Source: Myxococcales bacterium
GTDB taxonomy: Bacteria > Myxococcota > Polyangia > Nannocystales > Nannocystaceae
Length of the DNA: 64,000 bases
Assembly (NCBI GenBank): GCA_016793465.1
Contig: JAEUJW010000081.1
Location: forward strand, 124,001-188,000
Direction of reading: 5' to 3'
Below, piece after piece: positions 9,863 to 18,219 of this stretch. Both the position numbers and the translations under genes were made by a program. Position 1 is the first letter of the stretch, and each line of letters starts with the position of its first letter. The notes beneath the pieces were generated by a model. That model saw only the letters and a program-made list of their open reading frames with translations, had not been told where the DNA came from and did no database searches.

Positions 9863-10576
9863 ATGAACGGGCTCATCCTCATCATCGAAGATGAACGCGA
9901 CCTGGTGGCCACCCTCGAGTACGCGCTCGAGAAGGAGGGCTTTCGCACCCGCTCGGCGTACTCAGGGCGGCAGGGCCTGGAGATCGCGGCGGGCGAGCCG
10001 GGGCCGGACCTGGTGCTGCTCGACCTGATGCTGCCGGACATGTCGGGCACCCAGGTGTGCCAGGCGCTCCGCACCGGCGAGCGCACCAGGACCATGCCGA
10101 TCATCATGATGACGGCGAAGGCGGAGGAGGTCGACCGCGTGGTCGGCTTCGAGGTCGGGGCCGACGACTACGTGGTCAAGCCGTTCTCGCTGCGCGAGCT
10201 CATGCTGCGCATCCGCGCGGTGCTGCGGCGCAAGGCGCCGGTCGAGTCGAGCGTGGTGCCGACCACCTACGGGCGCCTGCGCGTCGACATGGACGGGCAC
10301 CGCGTGTGGGTCGACGAGGCCGAGGTGGTGCTGACGGCGCTCGAGTTCCGGCTGCTGACGACGCTGATCGCCCGGCGCGGCCGGGTCCAGACCCGCGACG
10401 CGCTGCTCGGCGACGTGTGGGGCGTGCAGCCGGGGCTGACGACCCGCACCGTCGACACCCACGTGAGGCGCCTGCGCAAGAAGCTCGGCGAGGTCGCCGA
10501 CTACGTGCAGACGCTGCGCGGGGTCGGCTACAGGTTCACGACGGACCTGCGGGAGCGCGGCGAGGACGAGCCGTGA
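9863..10576 (+). CDS. OmpR/PhoB-family response regulator
   Basis: A 237-aa regulator starting MNGLILIIEDERD. The receiver domain (1-120) has the acidic pair ED at 9-10, phospho-acceptor D54 (LLDLMLPD), T84 and K106 (VVKPF). The C-terminal winged helix (about 135-232) contains LTALEFRLL, the recognition segment TRTVDTHVRRLRKKLG and the hairpin TLRGVGYRF. Its stop overlaps the start of the histidine kinase (GTGA at 10573-10576), so the pair is translationally coupled. The sequence is closest in style to PhoB, but no phosphate-transport gene is nearby, so the signal is unknown. An ATG at 9845 is an alternative start. Confidence 0.95.
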   Translation: MNGLILIIEDERDLVATLEYALEKEGFRTRSAYSGRQGLEIAAGEPGPDLVLLDLMLPDMSGTQVCQALRTGERTRTMPIIMMTAKAEEVDRVVGFEVGADDYVVKPFSLRELMLRIRAVLRRKAPVESSVVPTTYGRLRVDMDGHRVWVDEAEVVLTALEFRLLTTLIARRGRVQTRDALLGDVWGVQPGLTTRTVDTHVRRLRKKLGEVADYVQTLRGVGYRFTTDLRERGEDEP

Positions 10577-12378
10577 AGCCGGGCTCGTCGGGCTCGGGGG
10601 CGGCGCAGGGCGGGCTGCTCGGCTCGCAGCCGGGCACGGCGCAGGCCGGGCCGCCGCCGCAGCCGCCCGCGGCGAGCTCGGGCCTGGGCATCCGCGGGCG
10701 CCTGTTCGTGGTCCTGGTGGTGCTGGTGATCGCGGTCGAGCTGGTCAGCGGGGCCTACCTGGCGACGCAGCTGCACGCGTGGGGCCAGACGCGCGCCGAG
10801 GCCGAGCTGCTGGCCCACGCGCGCGCGGTCGCGGGCACGCTGGCCGAAGGGACAGGCGATCCGGACGCCGTCGCCGACCGCGTGAGCGCGGAGATCGGGG
10901 CGCGCGTGACGGTGCTCGCGGCCGACGGCGCGGTGCTCGGCGACTCGGAGTTCGCGCCGGCCCAGCTCGCGGGCCTGGGCTCGCACGCGGACCGCCCGGA
11001 GGTGCTGGCGGCCGCGCGGTCGGGCCAGGGCACGGCGCGCCGCGGCAGCAGCTCGCTGGCCACCGAGATGCTGTACGTGGCGGTGCCGCGGCGGGGCGGC
11101 GGCACGGTGCGGGTGGCCCGCTCGCTCGAGGCGGTCGAGGCGATGGTGCGCACGCTGTGGATCGCGTTCGGCGTGGCCGCGGGGCTCGGCCTGCTCGGGG
11201 CGGTGCTGCTCACCGGGCTGGCCTCGCAGTACCTGGCGCGGCCGCTGCAGCGGCTGGTCGAGGACACGCGGCGCCACGTGGCCCCGACCCCGGCGCCGGA
11301 GACGGCGGGCTCGCTGCACAAGATGGCGGAGGAGCTCGAGGCGGCGGTCGGCACCCTGGCGTCCGAGCGCGGGCGCTTCGAGGCGGTGCTCGAGTCGATG
11401 GACGAGGGGGTCATCGCCCTCGACCAGAACCAGCAGCTGACGATGATCAACCGCGCGGCGGTCGGGCTGCTCAGCCTGTCGATCGAGCACGACGGCGCGA
11501 CGCTGGCCGAGCGCATCCCCATCCCGGCGCTGCACGAGCTGGTGACCCAGGCGCTGGCGGGCCAGCCGGAGCGCCGCGAGTTCGCCACGCTGACGACCCC
11601 GCCGCGGCAGATCCAGGCCTACGCCAGCCCGCTGCGCAACCAGCAGGGCGCGGTGGTGGTGATGCACGACGTGACGGAGATCCGCCGGCTCGAGCGGGTC
11701 CGCCGCGACTTCGTGGCCAACGTGTCGCACGAGCTGCGCACGCCGGTCAGCGTGATCCGCCTCAACGCCGAGACGCTGCTCGACGGGGCGCTCGAGAAGC
11801 CCGAGGTGGCCCGCAAGTTCCTCGAGGCCCAGATGCGCAACGCCGACCGCCTGTCGGCGCTCGTCAGCGACCTGCTCGAGATCTCGCGCATCGAGGCGGG
11901 CACCTACGCGGTGCACTCGGACGTGGTGGCGGTGCTGCCGGTGCTCGAGCGCACCATCGACTCGGTCGAGCGCCTGGCCCAGGAGAAGAACCTGACCATC
12001 GTCTGCGACGCGCCGGCCAACCTGGCGGTGTGGGCCGACGCGCACGCGCTCGAGCAGGTGCTGGTGAACCTCGTCGACAACGCGGTGAAGTACACGCCCG
12101 GCGGCGGCCGCATCCGCGTCGGCGCCCGGGCCGAGGGCGAGCGCGTGTGCATCACCGTCGAGGACAACGGGCCGGGCATCGAGCCGCGGCACCGCGCCCG
12201 CGTGTTCGAGCGCTTCTACCGGGTCGACAAGGGCCGCTCGCGCGAGGTCGGCGGGACCGGGCTCGGGCTGGCGATCGTCAAGCACCTGGCGGAGGCGATG
12301 GACGGGTCGGTCGGGGTCGAGCCGGCGTCGCCGCAGGGCTCGATCTTCTGGGTGCGCCTGGCGGCGGCGCAGGAGTAG
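10573..12378 (+). CDS. PhoR-like membrane sensor histidine kinase
   Basis: A 601-aa kinase coupled to the regulator before it. A 35-residue Gly/Pro-rich cytoplasmic leader precedes the first TM helix (about 40-62, RLFVVLVVLVIAVELVSG). A periplasmic sensor domain spans about 63-190. A second TM (about 195-218) is followed by HAMP (TGLASQYLARPLQRLVEDT), a PAS domain (about 265-370, FEAVLESMDEGVIALDQNQQ), HisKA with phospho-accepting H386 (FVANVSHELRTP) and HATPase (N box VNLVDNAVKYTP, G1 DNGPGI, G2 GTGLGLAIVK). All catalytic motifs are intact. The start is the GTG overlapping the regulator stop. It carries one copy (with one change) of the dispersed palindrome at 10840-10855. The stop lies one base before the left direct repeat that bounds the CHAT insert. 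Confidence 0.94.
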   Translation: MKPGSSGSGAAQGGLLGSQPGTAQAGPPPQPPAASSGLGIRGRLFVVLVVLVIAVELVSGAYLATQLHAWGQTRAEAELLAHARAVAGTLAEGTGDPDAVADRVSAEIGARVTVLAADGAVLGDSEFAPAQLAGLGSHADRPEVLAAARSGQGTARRGSSSLATEMLYVAVPRRGGGTVRVARSLEAVEAMVRTLWIAFGVAAGLGLLGAVLLTGLASQYLARPLQRLVEDTRRHVAPTPAPETAGSLHKMAEELEAAVGTLASERGRFEAVLESMDEGVIALDQNQQLTMINRAAVGLLSLSIEHDGATLAERIPIPALHELVTQALAGQPERREFATLTTPPRQIQAYASPLRNQQGAVVVMHDVTEIRRLERVRRDFVANVSHELRTPVSVIRLNAETLLDGALEKPEVARKFLEAQMRNADRLSALVSDLLEISRIEAGTYAVHSDVVAVLPVLERTIDSVERLAQEKNLTIVCDAPANLAVWADAHALEQVLVNLVDNAVKYTPGGGRIRVGARAEGERVCITVEDNGPGIEPRHRARVFERFYRVDKGRSREVGGTGLGLAIVKHLAEAMDGSVGVEPASPQGSIFWVRLAAAQE

Positions 12379-12399
12379 GCGGGCTCGCGGCGCGCGTGC
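12379..12399. repeat. Left 21-bp direct repeat flanking the CHAT module
   Basis: The 21 bases here, including GGGCTCGCGGCGCGCGTG, recur exactly at 13897-13917 on the other side of the low-GC two-gene module. The repeat starts one base after the histidine-kinase stop codon. This is the pattern left by integration between duplicated short sites. Confidence 0.8.
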
Positions 12400-12518
12400 C
12401 GGTTCCCCCGCCCCGTCGATGCTCGACTCGTCGTGTTTGCCCCGCGTGCTAACTCACGAGTTTTGTGCTGATCGAGGAGGGGCTCGCGGGGCACAGCGCC
12501 AGCTCGGAGACAAGGCAC

Positions 12519-12773
12519 ATGGTCCGTCGAACGATCAAGATCAAGGTGACGCGGCGCGTGCGCGTCGTGACGCGGGTTCGCTACAGCGTGCAGATGGTGA
12601 CGATGATTCGCCGCGTCGTCGCCCAGGAGCGGTGGAACGGGGAGATCGCGAGCGAGGCGGCACGGATGCGGATGCTAAGCGCTGCGCGGGCAGCGTTGCC
12701 CAGTGCGAGTGATGAGGAGCTATTAGGCGCGATCCAGCAGGCCTGTGACGAGGACGAGGAGGAGATGGGATGA
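12519..12773 (+). CDS. Small basic/acidic partner protein of the CHAT protease
   Basis: An 84-aa protein. The ATG at 12519 is chosen because GGAGA lies about 9 bases upstream; a GTG at 12465 in the same frame would add 18 residues without a good ribosome site. Residues 4-34 alternate basic and hydrophobic residues (TIKIKVTRRVRVVTRVRY) and suggest a positively charged beta-sheet; residues 36-75 look helical (SEAARMRMLSAARAAL); the end is acidic (DEDEEEMG). No family is recognised. The stop overlaps the CHAT start as ATGA, so the two are co-translated. The base composition is clearly lower in GC than the flanks. A regulatory, sensing or nucleic-acid-binding role for the protease is plausible, but is inference. 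Confidence 0.7.
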   Translation: MVRRTIKIKVTRRVRVVTRVRYSVQMVTMIRRVVAQERWNGEIASEAARMRMLSAARAALPSASDEELLGAIQQACDEDEEEMG

Positions 12774-13870
12774 GCGTGGATTCGGCATGTCGAGAGGTCG
12801 AGAGCATCCGCAAGAAGCTGGGAAGCCTTCATCACGACAGGGCACAGGAGACCAAGAATGCGGCTGGCTCGCTCGAAAAGGCGACCACGGCCGAGGCGGC
12901 TGCGAAGAGGACCTCGAGCGTGTCCGTACAGCAATCAAAGCTGCGCGAGGCGCGTGGGCATCGGGAGACCCACGCGAAGCAGCAAAAGAAGCTGGCCGAC
13001 ATCGAGAACAAGATCTCCAGCGAGACGAAGCGTCTCGCTGAGGCCGAGAAGAAGCTGTCGGCCGAACAGGCGCGCGAACAGAAGCAGCACCGGGAGCAGC
13101 AGGAGCGGGTGCGCAAGCAGAACCGTCAGCAGCAGGAGCGGGTGCAGCAGCGCCAGGCAGAGGAGATGCGATCGATGTCCGAGACGCTTGAGAGTCACGC
13201 GCTGCTCCATGAACTCACGCAGGCGCGGTTGGCCCGCCTGCGCGAGCTCCCCGAGAAGATCCGCGTGCTGTTGCTGGCGGCCAACCCTCTCGACAGCCCG
13301 CGGCTTCAACTCGACGAGGAGGTGCGGGCGATCCAAGAAAAGATTCGCATGTCGGAGCACCGCGACGCCGTCGAGCTGGTGTCACGCTGGGCGATTCGCC
13401 CTGGCGACTTGATGCAGGCCATCCACGAGATCAAGCCGCTTATCGTACACTTCAGCGGGCACGGTGCTGCGTCCGGGGCGATCGTCCTGCAAGGCCAGAG
13501 CGGACAGAGTAAGCTGGTCCCTCAAGCCGCCATCGTCGAGATGTTGGCGGTGACCGCAGGGCGGATTCAACTGGTGTTCTTCAACAACTGCTACTCGTGC
13601 GAATGGGCCAAGGCCGTCGCTCAGCATGTGCCGGCGGCGATCGGGATGAACGCGGTGTTCAGCGACGAGGCTTCGCGGCTATTTGCGGCGAGCTTCTACT
13701 CCGCGATCGGGTTCGGTCGTTCGATCGCTCAGGCGTTCAGGGAGGCCAGGGTGGCGCTCATGCTGGAGGGGGTCCCTGAAGAGGGGGTCCCCGAGCTGTT
13801 CTCACGGGCTGACGGCGACGTCGAGGAGCTGGTGTTAGTGCGGCCCGAGAGCGTCACCAGCGTCGATTGA
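12770..13870 (+). CDS. CHAT (caspase-like) protease with N-terminal coiled coil
   Basis: A 366-aa protein. Residues 1-160 are a long charged coiled coil, very Gln/Glu/Arg/Lys-rich around 98-135. The CHAT domain follows (about 163-345): strand KIRVLLLAANP, then IVHFSGHGAASG with candidate catalytic H231, and LVFFNNCYS with candidate catalytic C274, then the SIAQAFREAR helix. Both dyad residues are present, so an active Cys protease is expected. CHAT proteases act in bacterial immunity and regulated cell death (for example gasdermin-cleaving and Craspase systems). There is no TPR, gasdermin or CRISPR gene here; only the small protein at 12519 is paired with it. GC is about 57-62% where I counted, against more than 70% around, indicating transfer. 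Confidence 0.88.
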   Translation: MSVDSACREVESIRKKLGSLHHDRAQETKNAAGSLEKATTAEAAAKRTSSVSVQQSKLREARGHRETHAKQQKKLADIENKISSETKRLAEAEKKLSAEQAREQKQHREQQERVRKQNRQQQERVQQRQAEEMRSMSETLESHALLHELTQARLARLRELPEKIRVLLLAANPLDSPRLQLDEEVRAIQEKIRMSEHRDAVELVSRWAIRPGDLMQAIHEIKPLIVHFSGHGAASGAIVLQGQSGQSKLVPQAAIVEMLAVTAGRIQLVFFNNCYSCEWAKAVAQHVPAAIGMNAVFSDEASRLFAASFYSAIGFGRSIAQAFREARVALMLEGVPEEGVPELFSRADGDVEELVLVRPESVTSVD

Positions 13871-13896
13871 GTGGGGCCGCTGCTGTTCGCTAAATC

Positions 13897-13917
13897 GCGG
13901 GCTCGCGGCGCGCGTGC
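13897..13917. repeat. Right 21-bp direct repeat flanking the CHAT module
   Basis: An exact copy of 12379-12399, 26 bases after the CHAT stop. Its first 18 bases or so also form part of the left arm of the hairpin at 13900-14016, so the repeat and hairpin share sequence. Confidence 0.8.
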
Positions 13918-14016
13918 AACCGTGTAGGGCTTTGGACCATGGGGCGGCCGCGGAGTGTCGGCGCACCGCGGCCGAAGGTTTGTTAAATCTACACGGTTGC
14001 ACGCGCGCGGCGAGCC
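13900..14016. terminator. Nested long hairpin between converging genes
   Basis: Arms 13900-13927 and 13989-14016 are 28-bp inverted repeats matching at 27 of 28 positions. Inside them CGGCCGCGG (13945-13953) and CCGCGGCCG (13966-13974) form a second perfect 9-bp stem with a 12-nt loop. The structure separates the CHAT stop from the converging lipoprotein stop at 14033, so a two-way terminator is the simplest reading. The stem is far longer than a terminator needs, so a structured RNA or a small mobile palindrome are alternatives. Confidence 0.6.
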
Positions 14017-14032
14017 GCGGCGTCGCCGGGAA

Positions 14033-15331
14033 TCAGCCGGCCTGGCACTCGAACACGATGTTGACGTCGCCGGTCTGCTTGTAGAGGGTGCAGGCGTCGC
14101 CGCACAGCTCGATGGCGGTGCGGGTCTCGTCGGTGAAGTGCCAGCCGGACTCGGTCGCGCAGTCGGTGACCTGCATGAGGCCGTAGAGCAGGGGGCTCGG
14201 GCCGTCGGGGTCGACCTCGAGCTTCTCGACGTACTGCGAGTCGAGCAGGGGCTTGTTGAGCTCGAACGTGCAGGAGGTGATGAGCTCGGAGATCGACATC
14301 AGGGCCGCCTGCAGCTCGACCTGGTTGGCGGTGTTGTAGAACTTCTCGTCGCCGGGGCGGGCCTGGCCGCCGGCCACGGCGACCTCGTTGAGCTTCTCGA
14401 AGGTGTTGGTGGCGTCGGGGTTGCCGTCCTTCTGGGTCACGCTGACGACGTCCTCGATGTCGATGCCGACCACGTAGGTGGGGATGCCCTGGCCGAGCGC
14501 GTCGGCGACCACGACCGGGAGGTTCGCGTCGTAGATCTCGAACAGCGACGAGTCCATGGCGTCGACCGGCTCGATCGGGCAGTTGGCGGCGCCGTCGGTG
14601 ATGAAGATCAGGTACTTGGGCTTGTCGGCCTCGGCGGGGTCGTCGGTGGCGAGGCCGGCCACGCCGGTGACGATGCCGGCCGCGGCCGGGGTGCCGCCGC
14701 GGATCGCGGTGTTGTCGGCGGCGGGGATGGCCCCGAGGATGACGGCGCCCTGGTCGGGTCCGACCGGCACGGTCGGATCGGCGTCGACCGGACACGCGCG
14801 CGCGTCGTAGTCCTTGGTCGCGTCGATGGCTGGGAACAGCACGGCGCCGAAGTCCATGCGCTCCTCGAAGCCGGTGACGATGAAGTCGACGGTCTCGTAG
14901 AGGCTCTGCCAGCGCGTGACCTTGGGCGTGGCCATGGTCGCGGGGTCGGCGTCCTTGAAGCCGTCGTCGTCGGCGTCGTCGCCGTCGGCGTCCCAGAAGC
15001 CGTAGGGGTTGGCGACCATCGAGCCCGACTTGTCGAGCACGAGCATGACCCGCGGGATGGTGACCTCGGCCTTGATGTCGGCGACGCCGCAGTTGAGGTC
15101 CATGGTGGTGCTGCCGGACTCGCTGCCGCCGGTCTCGCTGCCGCTGGTCGGCGGGTCGGCGGTCGACTCGCCCTCGTCGGTGCCGGCGGGGGTCGGGTTG
15201 GACGGCAGGGGGATGCCCGACGGGTCGTTGCCGGTGTCGGCGGGGGTGTCGCCGCTGTCGTCCTCGCCGGAGCCGCCGCAGGCGGCGATGAGGAGGGCGG
15301 AGATCAAGCAGACGGGGTAGGCGCGGTTCAT
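14033..15331 (-). CDS. von Willebrand factor A lipoprotein, intact MIDAS
   Basis: A 432-aa lipoprotein (MNRAYPVCLISALLIAACGG, lipobox IAAC) with an acidic Ser/Thr/Gly linker to about residue 80. The vWA domain (about 95-330) starts RVMLVLDKSGSMV, giving the metal site DxSxS, and contains the second MIDAS region (IRGGTPAA) and FITDGAANCP. A Cys-rich C-terminal domain follows (TSCTFELNK, VTDCA, CGDACTLYK, FECQAG). It is the downstream partner of a paralogous vWA lipoprotein at 15418-16521, with the same C-terminal layout. Ligand binding at the cell surface is the family role. An AT-rich patch at 15373-15390 is a possible promoter. Confidence 0.88.
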   Translation of the reverse strand: MNRAYPVCLISALLIAACGGSGEDDSGDTPADTGNDPSGIPLPSNPTPAGTDEGESTADPPTSGSETGGSESGSTTMDLNCGVADIKAEVTIPRVMLVLDKSGSMVANPYGFWDADGDDADDDGFKDADPATMATPKVTRWQSLYETVDFIVTGFEERMDFGAVLFPAIDATKDYDARACPVDADPTVPVGPDQGAVILGAIPAADNTAIRGGTPAAAGIVTGVAGLATDDPAEADKPKYLIFITDGAANCPIEPVDAMDSSLFEIYDANLPVVVADALGQGIPTYVVGIDIEDVVSVTQKDGNPDATNTFEKLNEVAVAGGQARPGDEKFYNTANQVELQAALMSISELITSCTFELNKPLLDSQYVEKLEVDPDGPSPLLYGLMQVTDCATESGWHFTDETRTAIELCGDACTLYKQTGDVNIVFECQAG

Positions 15332-15417
15332 GCGCTGGCGGTACCCGGGCGCGGCGAAACAATTGGGGCGCGGTGAAATTTATTTTTCGGGCGATCGCGC
15401 GCGCCGCGCGGCGGGCT

Positions 15418-16521
15418 TCAGGCGCTGGGGCAGCGCGGCTCGACGGCGAGGCTGCGGGTCTCGCGGAACCTCGCGCAGGTCGACGGGCACAGCTCGATGC
15501 GGTCGTGGCCGTCGTCGACGTAGCGGAAGCCGCGCTCGTCGGCGCAGTCGCCGGGCCTGAAGGTGAGGCCGTCGACGAGCAGGGCGAGGCGCTGCGGGTG
15601 CGTGGGCGCGCTGGGGAGGGCGACGCGGCAGTCGGCGAAGGCGTCGGGGATGGCGGCGAGCGCGGCGAGCAGGGCGTCGCCGTCGGCGTGGGTGTAGTAG
15701 GCGGGGGCCTCGGCGGCGGCGCGCGGGCGGCCGCCGGCCTCGGCGAGCTGCTCGGCGGCGAGGTGGCGGTCGACCATGACGACCTTGACGCCCGGGCCCG
15801 GGGGCTCGCCGCCGGCGGCGGGGTCGATGCCGACGCCGACGACGAACACGGGGATGTCGCGGGCGGCGAACTCGGCCACGCGGTCGACGAGCAGGTCGTC
15901 GAAGGCCTCGACCTGCGGGGTGCCCTTCGGCAGCTCGAGCGGGCAGTTGTACAGGCCGTCGCTGATCAGCACGACCGCCTGCGGGCGCGGGCCGCCGGCC
16001 AGGCGCGCGAGCAGGTACTTGCGGGCGAACTGCAGGCCGCGGCGCAGCGCGTGCTCGCCGTTCTTGGCGGTGCCGTCGTAGAGCGCGGCGAGCACGGCCT
16101 CGGCGGCGGCGGCGGCGGGCGGGGTGCCGGTGAACACGCTGGTGAAGCAGGGGTCGGCGACGTTGTCGAGGGTCGGGTCGACCGAGGGCACGACCTGGAC
16201 GCCGAGGTTGGCGCGCTCGCCGAGGCTGTCGGTGATCCGCTGGACGAGCGCGCGTACGGCGTCCCAGCGCGACGTCGAGGTGCCGGCGATGCCGGCGTCC
16301 ATGGTCTGGGCGTAGTCGACGACGAGGAAGATGTCGGGGTCGAGGTTGTCGAGCGCGATCTCCAGCGGCTCGTCGCAGCCGACCTCGCCGCACAGGCCGC
16401 CGACGCTGCACGAGAGGTCGGGGCCGCAGTCGCCGTCGGCCTTGCAGGGCTCGCCCTCGAGGGCGTCGCCGCTGAAGCAGGCCGCCAGCAGCGCGGGCGC
16501 GAGGAGGCGGCGACGGAGCAC
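15418..16521 (-). CDS. von Willebrand factor A lipoprotein, degenerate MIDAS
   Basis: A 367-aa protein. The GTG start at 16521 gives a lipoprotein signal (VLRRRLLAPALLAACFSGD, lipobox LAAC). A short Cys-rich segment (CKADGDCGPDLSCSVGGLC) precedes a vWA domain. The metal-binding motif reads DYAQT instead of DxSxS (FLVVDYAQTMDAG), so both MIDAS serines are missing; LISDGLYNCP is retained. The C-terminal module (DCADERGFRYVDD, IELCPSTCARF) is homologous to that of the neighbour at 14033. It is transcribed first, with an 86-bp gap to that neighbour. A divergent membrane protein starts 30 bp upstream. Confidence 0.82.
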   Translation of the reverse strand: MLRRRLLAPALLAACFSGDALEGEPCKADGDCGPDLSCSVGGLCGEVGCDEPLEIALDNLDPDIFLVVDYAQTMDAGIAGTSTSRWDAVRALVQRITDSLGERANLGVQVVPSVDPTLDNVADPCFTSVFTGTPPAAAAAEAVLAALYDGTAKNGEHALRRGLQFARKYLLARLAGGPRPQAVVLISDGLYNCPLELPKGTPQVEAFDDLLVDRVAEFAARDIPVFVVGVGIDPAAGGEPPGPGVKVVMVDRHLAAEQLAEAGGRPRAAAEAPAYYTHADGDALLAALAAIPDAFADCRVALPSAPTHPQRLALLVDGLTFRPGDCADERGFRYVDDGHDRIELCPSTCARFRETRSLAVEPRCPSA

Positions 16522-16551
16522 GGGCGCAGTGTAACGTAGTACCGTGCGCGC

Positions 16552-18219
16552 ATGGCCGGCCTGCTCGCCCCCAAACCGCTGCCGTACGACGCGCTCGAGT
16601 GGGAGCGCATGCCGTTTCGTCCGCGGATGCGGCTCGCCTGCGCCAACTGGGCGCTCGACGGCTACGGCGCGCCGCTGGCGATCTACGGCGCCTACGCGCT
16701 CAAGATCGGGCTGTACGTGGCGGGCTGGCTGGCGTTCTGCGCGCTCACGCCGGGGCTCGGCGGGCCGGCGACGATCGCGTCGTGGTGGCTGACGCCGGTC
16801 GCGTTCCAGAAGGCGATCCTGTGGAGCATGCTGTTCGAGGTGCTCGGGCTCGGCTGCGGCAGCGGGCCGCTGACCGGGCGCTACGCGCCGCCGTTCGGCG
16901 GGTTCCTGTACTGGCTGCGGCCGGGCACGCTGAAGCTGCCGCTGATCCCGGGGCTGCCGCTGCTCGGCGGCGATCGCCGCACGTGGCTCGACGTGCTGCT
17001 GTACGCGGGGCTGCTCGGCGTGCTGCTCGCGGCCTTGCTGGCGGCGGCGCCGGGGGTCGGGCTGTCGGCGGCGGTGCTGGCGGTGCTGGCGGCGCTGACG
17101 CTGTCGGATCGCACGATGTTCCTGGCGGCCCGCGGCGAGCACTACGCGACCACGGTGCTGTGCTTCGCGCTCGCGGGCAATTGGATCGCCGGGGCCAAGG
17201 CGGTGCAGCTGGCGCTGTGGTTCTGGGCCGGGGTGTCGAAGCTCAACCACCACTTCCCGGCGGTGGTCGGGGTGATGGGCAGCAACAGCCCGTTCACCCG
17301 CATGGCATGGTGGCGACGGCGCATGTACGTCGCCTACCCCGACGACGTGCGGCCGTCGCGGCTGGCGACGTGGATGGCCCACGCGGGCACGGCGCTCGAG
17401 CTGGCGGTGCCGCTGGTGCTGCTGCTGGCGAGCGGGCCGACGGGGCTGCTCGTCGGGATCGCGCTGATGCTGCTGCTGCACGGGTTCATCACCAGCAACG
17501 TGCCGATGGGCGTGCCGCTCGAGTGGAACGTGATGGTGGTGTACGCCGGGTTCGCGCTGTTCTGGGCCCACCCGGAGGTGAGCGTCGCCGACGTGGGGTC
17601 GTGGCCGCTGGCGGCCGTGCTGGCGGCGGCGCTGGTGGCGGTGCCGCTGCTCGGCAACCTGCTGCCGGCGCGGGTGTCGTTCCTGCCGGCGATGCGCTAC
17701 TACGCGGGCAACTGGGCGTGGAGCGTGTGGCTGTTCCGCGGCGAGTCGTACCGCCGGCTGGCGCGCGGGCTGACGATGACGGCGCCGTGGGTGATGGACC
17801 AGCTGGAGCGGTTCTACGACCACAAGACCGCGGCGGGGCTGGTCGGCAAGGTGATGGCGTTCCGGGCGATGCACCTGCACGGGCGCATGCTCGGGATCCT
17901 GGTGCCCCGCGCGGTCGGCGACCTCGCGGAGTACACGTACACCGACGGCGAGCTGGTCGCGGGGCTGGTGCTCGGCTGGAACTTCGGCGACGGCCACCTG
18001 CACGACGAGCGGCTGCTGGCGACGGTGCAGAAGTACTGCGGGTTCGAACCGGGCGAGCTGCGCTGCATCTTCGTCGAGTCGCAGCCGCTCGGGCAGGCGA
18101 CGCTCGCGTGGCGGATCTTCGACGCGGCGAAGGGCGAGCTCGGACGCGGCGAGGTGCCGGTCGCGGAGCTGCGGCGAAGGCAGCCGTGGGACCTCGACGC
18201 GGCCTCGCCGCTCGGGTGA
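16552..18219 (+). CDS. Multi-pass membrane protein, DUF3556-like
   Basis: A 555-aa protein with about ten hydrophobic segments between residues 35 and 400, then a soluble C-terminal domain of about 150 residues. The opening (MAGLLAPKPLPYDALEWERM), the conserved-looking aromatic/His stretches (WFWAGVSKLNHHFP and NVMVVYAGFALFWAHPEV) and the total length fit the DUF3556 family known from mycobacteria and other bacteria; the function is not established. The stop overlaps the next gene as GTGA (18216-18219), so the two are coupled. It is divergent from the vWA pair. Confidence 0.72.
   Translation: MAGLLAPKPLPYDALEWERMPFRPRMRLACANWALDGYGAPLAIYGAYALKIGLYVAGWLAFCALTPGLGGPATIASWWLTPVAFQKAILWSMLFEVLGLGCGSGPLTGRYAPPFGGFLYWLRPGTLKLPLIPGLPLLGGDRRTWLDVLLYAGLLGVLLAALLAAAPGVGLSAAVLAVLAALTLSDRTMFLAARGEHYATTVLCFALAGNWIAGAKAVQLALWFWAGVSKLNHHFPAVVGVMGSNSPFTRMAWWRRRMYVAYPDDVRPSRLATWMAHAGTALELAVPLVLLLASGPTGLLVGIALMLLLHGFITSNVPMGVPLEWNVMVVYAGFALFWAHPEVSVADVGSWPLAAVLAAALVAVPLLGNLLPARVSFLPAMRYYAGNWAWSVWLFRGESYRRLARGLTMTAPWVMDQLERFYDHKTAAGLVGKVMAFRAMHLHGRMLGILVPRAVGDLAEYTYTDGELVAGLVLGWNFGDGHLHDERLLATVQKYCGFEPGELRCIFVESQPLGQATLAWRIFDAAKGELGRGEVPVAELRRRQPWDLDAASPLG

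Noticed and set aside
12426..12461. ACTCGT...ACGAGT inverted pair upstream of the CHAT operon as an operator
   Set aside because: Only 6-bp arms 24 bases apart; likely to occur by chance.
13900..14016. The nested hairpin as a retron RNA
   Set aside because: No reverse transcriptase gene is present in the neighbourhood.
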